Origin: an uncultured Gammaproteobacteria bacterium | GTDB lineage: Bacteria > Pseudomonadota > Gammaproteobacteria > Pseudomonadales > UBA5518 | Assembly (NCBI GenBank): GCA_903928015.1 | Contig: CAIYPF010000110.1 | Location: 1-64,000, forward strand | Length of the DNA stretch: 64,000 nt | Direction of reading: 5' to 3' | Shown: positions 55,417-64,000 of the stretch, one piece after another | Position numbering within the stretch: position 1 is the stretch's first letter | Layout: each line of letters begins with the position of its first letter | The notes under the pieces: generated by a model | The model's database searches: none | What the model saw: only the letters and a program-made list of their open reading frames with translations | Told to the model about the DNA's origin: nothing | Translations under genes and position numbers: made by a program

Positions 55417-57435
55417 TCAGGCGAGGTCGGTGAAGTCGTAGCGCATCTCTGGCTGCGGCGCCTGCAGGTAATTGCCCTGAATGTAATTGATGCCGAGCTG
55501 CCAGAGCACGGCAAGCGTTCCTGCGCCTTCCACCTCGGGCATGATCGAGGCGATCTGCTCCTGGTGCATCGATTCGATCAGGGGCTTGAGCATCGTGTTG
55601 GTGCTCTCGGCGTCCTTCAGTGCAGGCCCGAGGGAGGCATCGAGACGTGCGAGCTGGGGTTTGAGGTGGACGAGATCCGCCACCGGGTTGTTGGCGATGT
55701 GCACATCGCTCACACACAGTCTGGAGCCAAGCGAGCGCAGCCGCTCCGCGAGATGCCGTGCCTCGCCCAGGTTGGCGCTCACATCGGCGTGCGAGACCTG
55801 CACCACCAGTGTCTCGGCCGACAAACCCGCCGCCCGCAATGCGAGCCCGATCCAGGCCACGAAGTCCTGGTCCCGCAGCGACTGCACCCCGATCGGCAGC
55901 AGCAGCCGCGTGTAGGGGTGGGTCTTGAGGTGTATGGCGAGTTTCTTGAAAGACTCTATGAAGACCCAGCGGTCTAGCTCCTGCGAGCTCTCGGCACAGC
56001 CGTTGGCGGCTAGCCAACTGTTCGCGGTTTCGCCCTCGGCGAGGTGGCGCACCTGTACTTCGTAGTGCTCGGTGCTGTCGCCGCGCAAGCTGACCACCGG
56101 CTGGAACAGGACGCGGAAGCCGCCGTCGCGGATCTCGACGTCGAGGGACGAGGCGCCACCGCCGGATTTTGCCGTCGGCGCCGCGATGATCTTCACCCGC
56201 TCCGGATCGCCGCCGCGAAGCGTGGCGCTGCGCTCCATCACGCCGAGCAGTGCAGTCCAGCAGCGATCCAGCGCGGCATCCACGCCTTCCAGCGCGACCA
56301 GCTCCATTGGCATGGCCACCGCCGTGGCGGTGCAACTCACGCTCTGGTTGCCAACGGCATGCACGCGATCCGAAACCTGCAAACAAAGATCGCTCGCGAC
56401 GTCCAGCGCCTGCGAGCGGTCGAGCGAGGGGCCCGTGACCGCCAGCACGGCATCTGCCACGCGCAGAAGCGGGCCAGGCAGCGCAAGGGCCTGTTGGAGC
56501 GTGGCGGGCATGGCGTCCAGAAGGCGGTTGGCCCCGCTCACGCCAAGCAGCCGGCAATGCTGCGCGTAGCCGTCGATGCCGAGAACGATCAGGAATCCGC
56601 CGGTCTGGCCGGCCACTGCGTCCTGCAGGGAGCGCAGTCCCGAGGGCGACTCGCTGCCCCCGGCTGCCGGCGTGCTTGTCCGCACCATCACCTGCATGCA
56701 GGGTTCGCCCTCGAAGCTGGCCGTCGACAGCACCAGTTGACCGGCGAACTCCTTGCCGTCGGCGCGCAGGCCGGTGAACTCGAGCGAGGTCTGTTCCTCC
56801 GGATGCTTGCCGTAGCGCTTGAGTGCTGCCTTGAAGTCTTTCTGACGCGAGGCAGCGATCAGATCGACCAGCGGTATCGAGCCGAGTTCGTCTGCCGAAG
56901 TGAAGCCGAACAGCGTCGCGTAGAGTTCGTTCGCCTGAACGTGCATGCCGTCGACGACGTAGGCGATGGCGTCCTGGGAGGCGGCGAGCAGCAGCTCGGC
57001 CCGGCGGGCGGTCTCGGCGTACTGGATGCGCAGCGCGGCGAGCTCACGGTGCTCGCGCAGGGCGAGTGCCTCGCGGGCTGCTGCACGCAGCAGCCTCTCG
57101 GGCTGGTTCTGGCCGAGGACGTCCCTCGCTCCGGCGTGCAGGCAGGCTGTGGCGGTCTCGCCCTCGGGGTCTGCCGCGCAGACGATGCAGGGCAGATCGC
57201 TAGCGCGCGAGCCGAGCAGGGCAAGCGCCTCGGCGGGGCTGAGTTCCGGGTGCCGGTCGTCTGCGATCAGCAGGTCCCACTGCGGGTCGCGCAGCAGGTC
57301 TCCCAGGTCGCGCAGCGAACTCACGCGATGGGCCCGGGTCGCATGACCCGCATCGCGGAAGAGCGCCAGCAGGGCTTCGAGCCCGGCCTGCGACTCGCAA
57401 CTCACCAGCAGGTTCAGGTTTTCGGGTTGCCGCAT
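55417..57435 (-). CDS. fimX: FimX-like protein: receiver, PAS, degenerate GGDEF and EAL domains
   Basis: 672 residues. Order: receiver-like domain (1-130; LLIADDRHPELS), PAS (about 150-260; LLLAASQDAIAYVVDGMHVQANELYATLFGF region), degenerate GGDEF (about 285-425; VADAV instead of GGDEF), and degenerate EAL (about 440-665; EVQ at 459-461 instead of EAL). This is the FimX architecture: c-di-GMP receptor that controls type IV pilus assembly and twitching. In Pseudomonas, fimX (PA4959) also lies beside serB (PA4960), as here. Cytoplasmic; catalytic activity is not expected. Confidence 0.88.
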   Translation of the reverse strand: MRQPENLNLLVSCESQAGLEALLALFRDAGHATRAHRVSSLRDLGDLLRDPQWDLLIADDRHPELSPAEALALLGSRASDLPCIVCAADPEGETATACLHAGARDVLGQNQPERLLRAAAREALALREHRELAALRIQYAETARRAELLLAASQDAIAYVVDGMHVQANELYATLFGFTSADELGSIPLVDLIAASRQKDFKAALKRYGKHPEEQTSLEFTGLRADGKEFAGQLVLSTASFEGEPCMQVMVRTSTPAAGGSESPSGLRSLQDAVAGQTGGFLIVLGIDGYAQHCRLLGVSGANRLLDAMPATLQQALALPGPLLRVADAVLAVTGPSLDRSQALDVASDLCLQVSDRVHAVGNQSVSCTATAVAMPMELVALEGVDAALDRCWTALLGVMERSATLRGGDPERVKIIAAPTAKSGGGASSLDVEIRDGGFRVLFQPVVSLRGDSTEHYEVQVRHLAEGETANSWLAANGCAESSQELDRWVFIESFKKLAIHLKTHPYTRLLLPIGVQSLRDQDFVAWIGLALRAAGLSAETLVVQVSHADVSANLGEARHLAERLRSLGSRLCVSDVHIANNPVADLVHLKPQLARLDASLGPALKDAESTNTMLKPLIESMHQEQIASIMPEVEGAGTLAVLWQLGINYIQGNYLQAPQPEMRYDFTDLA

Positions 57436-57588
57436 CCGTGTAAAGCCTTCCGGTGACCCTGACCAGGGTCACGTGGGTGTCATCGCATTGTAGGAAGCCC
57501 CGGGCCCATTGACCACCCGCGAGGCTGCCAAGCACGGAGGCATCGGTTATGATCCGAGCCCCTTATACGGTCCACGCAGCGTACAACG

Positions 57589-58158
57589 ATGGCTACCTAC
57601 TCCTCCAACGAATGGAAACCCGGTCTCAAGGTCATTCTCGAAGGTGACCCCTGCTCCATCCTCGAGAACGAGTACGTGAAACCCGGCAAGGGTCAGGCCT
57701 TCAACCGCGTGAAACTGCGCAACCTCAAGACCGGTCGCGTGTGGGATCGCACCTTCAAGTCCGGCGATTCCCTCGAGGGCGCCGACGCCGTCGACAAGGA
57801 ATTGCAGTACCTCTACAACGACGGCGAGTTCTGGCACTTCATGGACCCGGAGTCCTTCGAGCAGTACCAGACCGGCAACGACGTGGTCGGCGACGCCGGC
57901 CAGTGGCTGAAGGAGCAGGACAGCTGCACCATCACCCTCTGGAACGACGCCCCCATCACCGTCACCCCGCCCAACTTCGTCGAGATCCCGATAGCCGAGA
58001 CCGACCCCGGCCTGCGCGGCGACACCGCTACCGGCGGCACCAAGCCCGCCAAGCTCACCACCGGGGCAATGGTGCGCGTGCCGCTCTTCCTCGACGTGGG
58101 CGATGTGGTCCGTGTCGACACCCGTACCGGCGATTACATGAACCGCGTGCGCAACTGA
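57589..58158 (+). CDS. efp: Elongation factor P
   Basis: 189 residues, usual length. Relieves ribosome stalling at polyproline. Lys34 is present in the [13 protein letters not shown] loop, the residue that is beta-lysylated by EpmA; the gene for that enzyme follows 18 bases after the stop. Three beta-barrel domains are recognisable; ends in GDYMNRVRN. Confidence 0.97.
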   Translation: MATYSSNEWKPGLKVILEGDPCSILENEYVKPGKGQAFNRVKLRNLKTGRVWDRTFKSGDSLEGADAVDKELQYLYNDGEFWHFMDPESFEQYQTGNDVVGDAGQWLKEQDSCTITLWNDAPITVTPPNFVEIPIAETDPGLRGDTATGGTKPAKLTTGAMVRVPLFLDVGDVVRVDTRTGDYMNRVRN

Positions 58159-58176
58159 GCGCACGTCTGCGCGTCC

Positions 58177-59142
58177 GTGCAGCGTCCGTCGGAGCTCTGG
58201 GGCCCCTCGTCCTCCCTCGACACGCTGCGCGCCCGCGCCGCGGCACTTGCCCGTATCCGGGCCTTCTTTGCCTCTCGTGGCATTCTTGAAGTCGACACCC
58301 CCCAGCTCTGTCCCGTCAGCGCCACCGACCCGTTGCTCGACAGCGTGCCGGCACAGCCGTTCCGGGACGGTCGCACCTGGTATCTGCAGACCAGCCCCGA
58401 ATTCCCGCTGAAGCGCCTGCTGGCGGCAGGCTCCGGCCCCATCTACCAGTTGGGCAAATGCTTCCGTCGCGGCGAGGCAGGCCCGCGGCACAATCCTGAG
58501 TTCACGATGCTCGAGTGGTACCGGCCGGGCCTGGACCTGGGCGCGCTGATCGCCGAAGTGGCTGCGTTGGCCGGCGAACTCGTTCCCGGCCTGCCCCTGC
58601 GGAGCGCCAGCTACCGCACCCTTTTCCTGCTGCACGCGGGCATCGACCCCTTTGCAGTGGGCGATCCGCAGTTGCGCGAGCGCGCCGTTGCGTTCGCGCC
58701 GGATGCGGACAGCTGGGACAGGGATGCGATTCTCGATCTGCTGTTTTCCACGCTGGTGGAGCCGCGTCTCGGTGATGGCTGTCTCGAGGTGGTCACGGAT
58801 TTTCCCGCGAGCCAGGCCGCACTTGCCCGAACGCGTAGTGACGAGCACGGCAACCGCGTCGCCGCACGGTTCGAGCTGTTCATGCGCGGGCTCGAAATTG
58901 CCAACGGCTACGACGAGCTCTGCGACCCGTCCGAGCTGCGACGACGCTTCGAGGCCGACAACGCCGAGCGCCTGCGGCGTGGCCTCGATCCTGTGCCGGT
59001 GGATGAGCGACTGCTCGCGGCCATGTCACACGGACTGCCCGAGTGCTCCGGCGTGGCGCTGGGTGTGGATCGACTGCTGATGGTGGCGCTGGGCAAGCAG
59101 CGCATCGACGAAGTGATCGCCTTCGGCGCGGACCGCGCCTGA
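58177..59142 (+). CDS. epmA: EF-P beta-lysine ligase (EpmA/GenX/PoxA)
   Basis: 321 residues from a GTG start. A lysyl-tRNA-synthetase-like class II catalytic core without the anticodon-binding domain: motif 2 GKCFRRGEAGPRHNPEFTMLEWY and motif 3 GVALGVDRLLMVALG. Ligates beta-lysine to Lys34 of EF-P. epmB (aminomutase) is not in the window. Located directly after efp. Confidence 0.94.
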   Translation: MQRPSELWGPSSSLDTLRARAAALARIRAFFASRGILEVDTPQLCPVSATDPLLDSVPAQPFRDGRTWYLQTSPEFPLKRLLAAGSGPIYQLGKCFRRGEAGPRHNPEFTMLEWYRPGLDLGALIAEVAALAGELVPGLPLRSASYRTLFLLHAGIDPFAVGDPQLRERAVAFAPDADSWDRDAILDLLFSTLVEPRLGDGCLEVVTDFPASQAALARTRSDEHGNRVAARFELFMRGLEIANGYDELCDPSELRRRFEADNAERLRRGLDPVPVDERLLAAMSHGLPECSGVALGVDRLLMVALGKQRIDEVIAFGADRA

Positions 59143-59145
59143 GAC

Positions 59146-60021
59146 TCAGTCGCGGGCGAGCCCCGTCCATTCCCCGATACGCTGGCCCATGCGTAGCGGC
59201 GAACCGGCTGCGAAGTCGGCATTCCAGCGCGCTGCGCCTCGCGGCAGCAGAAGGATCACGGTCGATCCCAGCTGGAATCGCCCCATCTCCTCGCCCTTGC
59301 CGCGCTGACGCGCCTCCGCTGGCGACTCCAGATCCAGCGAGAGCACGGCTTTTCCGGCCGGCGCCACAGGCCCCGTCCATACCGTCTCGATGCCAGCCAC
59401 CACCATCGCTCCCACCAGCACCATCGCCATGGGGCCATGCGCGGTCTCGAAGCGGCAGACCAGGCGTTCGTTTCGGGCGAACAGCGAGGGCACGGAGGCG
59501 GCGGTGACGCCGTTTACCGAGAAGAGGTCTCCCGGCACGTAGCGAAGGCCAGTGAGGCGCGCATCGCAGGGCATGTGCACCCGGTGATAGTCGCGAGGGG
59601 ACAGATAGATGGTGGCGAAGCTCCCGCCCTCGAAGAGCGCCGCATCCTGCGCGTCGGCGAGCAGTTCTGCTGCGGTGTAGGAGCGGCCTTTCGCCTGCAG
59701 GATGCGACCGCCGCTGATCTCGCCGGCCTGGCTCACGGCGCCGTCGGCCGGCGAAACGATGGATCCCGTCGTGGTGTCGACAGGGCGGGCGCCCTCGCGC
59801 AGGGCTCGCGTGAAGAAGGCATTGAAATGCGGATACGCGAGCGGGTCCGGCTCTGCCGCCTCTCGCATGTCCACGCCGAAGGCGGTGATGAAGCGCCCGA
59901 TCAGCCAGTCCTTCAGGAAGCCAATGGTGCTCTTCGCCAGCGCTCCGGTGAGGCGTGAAAGCGCGTGCTGCGGAAGCAGGTACTGCAGCAGCACGAAAGC
60001 GGTATCGCGGGCGCGGCTCAT
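59146..60021 (-). CDS. psd: Phosphatidylserine decarboxylase
   Basis: 291 residues. Converts phosphatidylserine to phosphatidylethanolamine at the inner membrane. The self-cleavage motif LGST is present with cleavage expected between Gly252 and Ser253, where serine becomes the pyruvoyl group. YLSPRDYHRVHMP is another family hallmark. The start at 60021 overlaps the rsgA stop (ATGA). Convergent with epmA, 3 bases apart. Confidence 0.96.
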   Translation of the reverse strand: MSRARDTAFVLLQYLLPQHALSRLTGALAKSTIGFLKDWLIGRFITAFGVDMREAAEPDPLAYPHFNAFFTRALREGARPVDTTTGSIVSPADGAVSQAGEISGGRILQAKGRSYTAAELLADAQDAALFEGGSFATIYLSPRDYHRVHMPCDARLTGLRYVPGDLFSVNGVTAASVPSLFARNERLVCRFETAHGPMAMVLVGAMVVAGIETVWTGPVAPAGKAVLSLDLESPAEARQRGKGEEMGRFQLGSTVILLLPRGAARWNADFAAGSPLRMGQRIGEWTGLARD

Positions 60022-60998
60022 GCGTCGTCTCCGAGGATTTGCAGGTAACTGCGGTAGCGCGGCTCGCTCACCGCACCGCTCGCAACGGCGGCGCGCAGCT
60101 CGCAGCCGGGTTCCTCGCCGTGGCGGCAATCCCTGAAGCGGCAGCGGCCGAGAAAGGGACGGAACTCCCTGAAGGCCGCGGCGAGGCGCACGGGCTCGAG
60201 AAAAGCCAGGCTGAATTCGCGGATGCCGGGCGAGTCGATCAGCTCGCCGCCCTGGGTCAGGTGATAGAGGCGGGCCGCCGTGGTGGTGTGCCTGCCCTTG
60301 GATTCGGCCTCCGAGAGCGCGCCGATGCGCAGTTCCTCGTGTGGCAGCAGCGCGGCGATGATCGAGGACTTCCCCACGCCGGATTGCCCCACGAATGCGG
60401 TGGTGTGATCCGCGAGCGCCTCACGCAGCGCTTCGAGCCCGCCTGCTTCCCGCGCCGAGGCGAAGAGCACGTGGTAGCCGATCTCCTGATAACCCGACAG
60501 CAGCTCCCGTATGCCCGTACCGCTGCCGGGCAGGTCCGTCTTGTTCAGCAGCACCAAGGCTTCGATGCCCGCGTCTTCAGCGGCCGCGAGGTAGCGGTCC
60601 AGCAGGTTCGCGTGGGGCGGTGGCTCGGTAGCGAGCACCACCACCAGGCGATCGAGGTTGGCGGCCACGGCGCGCATCCGGCCGAGCGCATCGGGGCGGT
60701 GCAGCGCGGAGATGCGATCCTGGCGCGCCAGCACCACGCCGCCATCTGCCTCGGCGCGCCAGACGACGCGGTCGCCGGCCACCAGAGAGTCGATATTGGC
60801 GCGGATATGACAGCGCGTGATGTTCCCCGGGTCTGCCGGGTCTTCGATATCGGCCTGCTTGCCGAAGCGCGATATCACCAGCCCGGGGCGCGAGTCGCCG
60901 GCGTCGAGCCCGCCGCTGTCCAGGGCACGGCTTACCTTCTGCTGTTGCAACCTGTTGACCCGCCGGGCCTGGTTCTGGCTCAGCTTGCGGCCGGACAT
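60018..60998 (-). CDS. rsgA: Small ribosomal subunit biogenesis GTPase RsgA
   Basis: 326 residues. Circularly permuted GTPase: the G4 motif LLNKTDLP comes before G1 FVGQSGVGKSSI, followed by the DSPGIREF G3-type motif. Zinc-binding C-terminus with CRFRDCRHGEEPGC. N-terminal OB-fold domain follows a basic RKLSQNQARRVNRLQ segment. Matures the 30S subunit. Start at 60998, divergent from orn by 103 bases. Confidence 0.96.
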   Translation of the reverse strand: MSGRKLSQNQARRVNRLQQQKVSRALDSGGLDAGDSRPGLVISRFGKQADIEDPADPGNITRCHIRANIDSLVAGDRVVWRAEADGGVVLARQDRISALHRPDALGRMRAVAANLDRLVVVLATEPPPHANLLDRYLAAAEDAGIEALVLLNKTDLPGSGTGIRELLSGYQEIGYHVLFASAREAGGLEALREALADHTTAFVGQSGVGKSSIIAALLPHEELRIGALSEAESKGRHTTTAARLYHLTQGGELIDSPGIREFSLAFLEPVRLAAAFREFRPFLGRCRFRDCRHGEEPGCELRAAVASGAVSEPRYRSYLQILGDDA

Positions 60999-61101
60999 GC
61001 GCGGCGCGGAATCGGGTGGTTGGCGGTTCTGATCGGCACTTGGGTGGGGCTTTGCTAGACTGCGTGCGGAGCGCAATGCCCCGTTGCGCGAGGAGTCTAG
61101 C

Positions 61102-61650
61102 ATGGCCTTGCGCGATACCCTGATCTGGATCGATCTCGAGATGACGGGTCTGGATCCCGATCGCGACCGCATCATCGAAATCGCCACCATCGTCACCGAC
61201 AGCAGCCTGCACGTGCTGGCCGAAGGGCCGGTTTTCGCCATCCACCAGCACGAGGACGTGCTGGGTGCGATGGACGACTGGAACCGCTCGCATCATGGCG
61301 CATCGGGGCTGATCGAGCGCGTGCGCGCCAGCGCGACTGACGAGGCGAGCGCCCAACGCCTCACCATCGACTTCCTCTCGCAGTGGTCCGAGCCGGGCTC
61401 ATCGCCCATGTGCGGGAACAGCATCGGTCAGGACCGCCGCTTCCTCGCGCGGTACATGCGCGGGCTCGAGACCTTCTTCCACTACCGCAATATCGATGTC
61501 AGCACCGTGAAAGAGCTCGCCCGGCGCTGGCGTCCCGATGTGCTTGCGGGGGTGCGCAAGCAGGGCACCCACCAGGCACTGGATGACATCCGCGAGTCCA
61601 TTGCCGAATTGCAGCACTACCGTGAGGCGTTCTTCCGCCTCGATTCCTGA
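61102..61650 (+). CDS. orn: Oligoribonuclease
   Basis: 182 residues, DEDDh exonuclease that degrades two- to five-base RNAs, including pGpG from c-di-GMP turnover. DEDD residues: Asp and Glu in [10 protein letters not shown], Asp in [11 protein letters not shown], and the final His-Asp in HQALDDI. AGGAG lies 8 bases before the ATG. Overlaps the end of the convergent queG by 34 bases. Confidence 0.96.
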   Translation: MALRDTLIWIDLEMTGLDPDRDRIIEIATIVTDSSLHVLAEGPVFAIHQHEDVLGAMDDWNRSHHGASGLIERVRASATDEASAQRLTIDFLSQWSEPGSSPMCGNSIGQDRRFLARYMRGLETFFHYRNIDVSTVKELARRWRPDVLAGVRKQGTHQALDDIRESIAELQHYREAFFRLDS

Positions 61651-62726
61651 AGTCGCTCCCACGCCCAGAGGGTGTGCTCGCGAACCAGTTCTTCCGGATG
61701 GTCCAGCCGTGCCGCAAGCGCTGCCAGCGCCGCCTCGGTGGCCGGGCCGTTGCCGAGTGCGACGGCGATGTTCCGCAGCCAGCGCGAGTGCCCCAGCCGG
61801 TGGAGTGGTGAACCCGCGGCGCGCGTTGCGAAGTCTTCTTCGCTCCAGCTGAAAAGATCCACCAGCGCCGAATCGTCCAGGCCATGTCGCGGCACGAAAT
61901 CCTGCTCGCGGCTCGGTTGCGCGAAGCGGTTCCAGGGGCAGGCCAGCTGGCAGTCGTCGCAGCCGAACACACGGTTGCCGATGCCGGGGCGCATCTCCTC
62001 CGGGATGCTGCCCTGCAGCTCGATGGTGAGATAGGCGATGCAGCGACGCGCGTCCAGCTGCCAGGGGCCCGTGAAGGCCTTTGTGGGGCAGATGTCCAGG
62101 CAGGCGCTGCAGCTGCCGCAGTGCGTGGACTCGAAGGGAGCGTCTGCCGGCAGCGGCAGGTCGGTGTAGATCTCGCCGAGGAAAAACCAGGACCCGGCCT
62201 TGGGGTGGATCAGCAGCGTGTTCTTGCCGATCCATCCGAGGCCGGCTTTCTGCGACAGCCCGCGCTCCAGCACCGGTGCGCTGTCGACGAAGGGGCGCAG
62301 CGCGGCATCCGGGCGCACCGCGCGTATCCGGGTGGCGAGTTCTGCCAGACGGTTGCGGAATACCTTGTGATAGTCGCGTCCCAGCGCGTAGCGGGCCACG
62401 TAGCCGCGCTCGCCATCTGCCAGCACCGTGTTCGCATCGGCGGCATCCGCAGGCCAGTAGTCCATGCGTGCGGTGATCACGCGCACCGTGCCCGGCAACA
62501 ACACATCGGGGCGCCATCGAGCCTCGCCGTGGCGGGCCATGTAATCCATCTCGCCATGATTGCCGGCCGCGAGCCACTCGCGGAATCGCGTGTCGTGCGG
62601 GGCGAGTTCGATGCTGGCGATGCCGAGCGCCTGCAGGCCGAGTTCCGCGGCCCAGCGGCGGATGTCCGCGGCCAGTGCGGCGATGTCTTCCGGCGGCTGC
62701 TCCGCTGTGCTCGCGCCATCGATCAT
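61617..62726 (-). CDS. queG: Epoxyqueuosine reductase
   Basis: 369 residues. Cobalamin- and iron-sulfur-dependent last step of queuosine synthesis in tRNA. Two 4Fe-4S cluster motifs: [15 protein letters not shown] and [11 protein letters not shown]; also the [17 protein letters not shown] region. C-terminal HEAT-like helices follow. The start at 62726 is chosen as the first ATG before protein-like sequence; an in-frame ATG 36 bases upstream is possible. Divergent from nnr. Confidence 0.94.
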   Translation of the reverse strand: MIDGASTAEQPPEDIAALAADIRRWAAELGLQALGIASIELAPHDTRFREWLAAGNHGEMDYMARHGEARWRPDVLLPGTVRVITARMDYWPADAADANTVLADGERGYVARYALGRDYHKVFRNRLAELATRIRAVRPDAALRPFVDSAPVLERGLSQKAGLGWIGKNTLLIHPKAGSWFFLGEIYTDLPLPADAPFESTHCGSCSACLDICPTKAFTGPWQLDARRCIAYLTIELQGSIPEEMRPGIGNRVFGCDDCQLACPWNRFAQPSREQDFVPRHGLDDSALVDLFSWSEEDFATRAAGSPLHRLGHSRWLRNIAVALGNGPATEAALAALAARLDHPEELVREHTLWAWERLQESRRKNASR

Positions 62727-62816
62727 CGGATTCGCCGGTCTTTGCCTTGCAAGGGGCCGAAGCATAACGAAGCGCTCGGATACAATGAAAACCGGAGTCA
62801 CCCCGGGGAGCAGCAC

Positions 62817-64000
62817 ATGCACGTAGCCGCGCAGGCAGGCGAGCCTCTCTACACGGCCGCCGAGGTGCGCGCGCTCGACGGCATCGCCATCGGGACGGGC
62901 GGCATTCCGGGCACGGTGCTGATGGCTCGGGCGGGCCGCGCGGCCTTCAGGCTCCTGCAGCAAATGTGGCCCTCGGCGCGGTCCCTCGACGTGGTCTGCG
63001 GCACGGGCAACAACGGCGGAGACGGCTTTGTGCTCGCGCAACTCGCGCGCGAGCGCGGCCTGCAGGTGCGGGTATTGCTTTGCGGTGATGCCGCGCGGAT
63101 CACGGGCGAGGCGCGCGCGGCACTCGATGCGGCGCTGTCCGCGGGCGTGGTGCCCGAGCCTTTCGATGAGGACCTGCCCGTCGAGGGCGAGGTGATTGTC
63201 GACGCCCTGCTCGGTACCGGGCTCAGTGGCAGCGCGCGCCCCGTGCAGGCGCAGGTCATCCGCTGGATCAACGCGAGTGCTCTGCCCGTGCTGTCGCTGG
63301 ATGTGCCCTCGGGGCTGTGCAGCGACAGCGGCGTCCCGCAAGGCCTTGCCGTGCGGGCCAGTCACACGATTTCCTTCATTGGCCGCAAGCGCGGACTCCA
63401 CACCGGAGTTGCTGCCGAGTATTGCGGTGAACGCCATTTCGATGATCTGTCCGTCCCCGCCCATTTGCTGGATAGCCCGCCAGCAGCCGCCCGGTTGCTC
63501 CGCTGCACGGATCTGTTGCCGGTCTTGCCCCCGCGTGAGCGCGCGGCACACAAGGGGCGCTTCGGCCACGTGCTTGTGATCGGGGGCAACACGGGTATGG
63601 CCGGTGCCGCGGCACTGGCAGGCATGGCGGCTGCGCGGGCGGGCGCGGGTCTGGTCTCGGTTGCCTTGCGACCCGGAAACGAGGCGGGCGTCGTGGCCGC
63701 CTGCCCCGAGTTGATGGTGCGCGGAGTGGCCTTCACTGCTGACCTCGCGCCATTGATCGAACGGGCCAGCGTGCTGGTGGTGGGGCCCGGTCTGGGTCTT
63801 GATGCCTGGTCCCGGCAAGTGCTCACTGCGGCTCTGGCCGCTGGTTTGCCAACCGTAATAGATGCCGATGCCCTGAATGCTCTGGCCGCTGGCGGCATTG
63901 ATATCCGCGGCGCCCGGCCAGATCGCTGGGTGCTGACACCGCATCCCGGCGAGGCCGCGCGGCTGCTGGGCAGGGATACCGCGCACGTGGGCGCAGACCG
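62817..64000 (+). CDS. nnr: Bifunctional NAD(P)H-hydrate epimerase/dehydratase, truncated by the window edge
   Basis: 394 residues are visible and the frame stays open to the right edge. N-terminal NnrE epimerase (GTGNNGGDGFVLAQL, VDALLGTGLSG, DVPSGLCSD) and C-terminal NnrD ADP/ATP-dependent dehydratase (HKGRFGHVLVIGGNTGMAGAA region, VVGPGLGLD, TPHPGEAARLLG). Repairs hydrated NAD(P)H. The order queG, nnr (and tsaE next, outside) is the usual one. Start at ATG 62817 with GGGGAG upstream. Confidence 0.94.
   Translation, partial: MHVAAQAGEPLYTAAEVRALDGIAIGTGGIPGTVLMARAGRAAFRLLQQMWPSARSLDVVCGTGNNGGDGFVLAQLARERGLQVRVLLCGDAARITGEARAALDAALSAGVVPEPFDEDLPVEGEVIVDALLGTGLSGSARPVQAQVIRWINASALPVLSLDVPSGLCSDSGVPQGLAVRASHTISFIGRKRGLHTGVAAEYCGERHFDDLSVPAHLLDSPPAAARLLRCTDLLPVLPPRERAAHKGRFGHVLVIGGNTGMAGAAALAGMAAARAGAGLVSVALRPGNEAGVVAACPELMVRGVAFTADLAPLIERASVLVVGPGLGLDAWSRQVLTAALAAGLPTVIDADALNALAAGGIDIRGARPDRWVLTPHPGEAARLLGRDTAHVGAD

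Noticed and set aside
57509-57553. TTGACC and TATGAT before efp as a promoter pair
   Set aside because: Spacing is 33 bases, far outside the range for one promoter.

Overview
The window is one continuous, gene-dense, GC-rich stretch of a gammaproteobacterial chromosome. The block tolC-yqiB-cpdA-parE...parC-serB-fimX-efp/epmA-psd-rsgA-orn-queG-nnr is the neighbourhood known from Pseudomonas and relatives. The left end (ATP-type pckA, hslO-hslR-yrfG, nudE-cysQ) and the recC-recB-recD order are also gammaproteobacterial. The genus cannot be fixed from sequence alone. The accessory genes (two DUF3604 proteins, an MpaB-like oxygenase, an SDR, a Baeyer-Villiger monooxygenase) would fit a free-living aquatic relative of Pseudomonas such as Halieaceae/Spongiibacteraceae, which is inference. 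No tRNA, rRNA, CRISPR array, transposase or prophage was seen.

Layout. 0-6.9 kb: ybjQ, pckA, redox and heat-shock factors (Hsp33, Hsp15), GMP/IMP nucleotidase, nudE-cysQ, DoxX, a small EF-hand protein, DUF2721. 6.9-13.2 kb: an accessory patch with a broken, chimeric SDR/serine-hydrolase pseudogene, an MpaB-type oxygenase, a secreted DUF3604 protein, a truncated DUF917-like protein with a Tat-type leader, an intact SDR that is the parent-like copy of the pseudogene, a mazEF toxin-antitoxin pair, and a small unknown gene whose promoter carries a near-consensus LexA (SOS) box. 13.4-21.8 kb: complete recC-recB-recD. 22-31 kb: SulP transporter, unknown 139-aa protein, a second DUF3604 protein, an operon of a cyclic-nucleotide-gated MscS-like channel with a NYN-LOTUS protein, an exported M20 peptidase. 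31-43.5 kb: an envelope-glycan island with two GT-C membrane proteins, the dTDP-L-rhamnose genes (rfbD-rfbB facing rfbC-rfbA), a Baeyer-Villiger monooxygenase inserted in that set, a GT4 glycosyltransferase, two SAM methyltransferases and an alpha/alpha-barrel protein. 43.5-64 kb: the conserved core block, with a four-gene Mla/Mce-type lipid-transport operon placed between parE and parC. The last gene (nnr) runs off the right edge.

How the genes work together. RecBCD repairs double-strand breaks, and the neighbouring LexA-box gene may belong to the same DNA-damage response. The rfb genes supply dTDP-L-rhamnose, probably to glycosyltransferases in the same island. FimX is a degenerate c-di-GMP receptor for type IV pilus control. 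EF-P has its modifiable lysine and lies beside EpmA, the enzyme that lysylates it.

A family of palindromic REP-like repeats (arms GGGC...GCCC, one flank GTAGGAG) occurs at the left edge, near 29.3 kb, in a cluster upstream of rfbD, and as a seven-copy array between the monooxygenase and rfbC.
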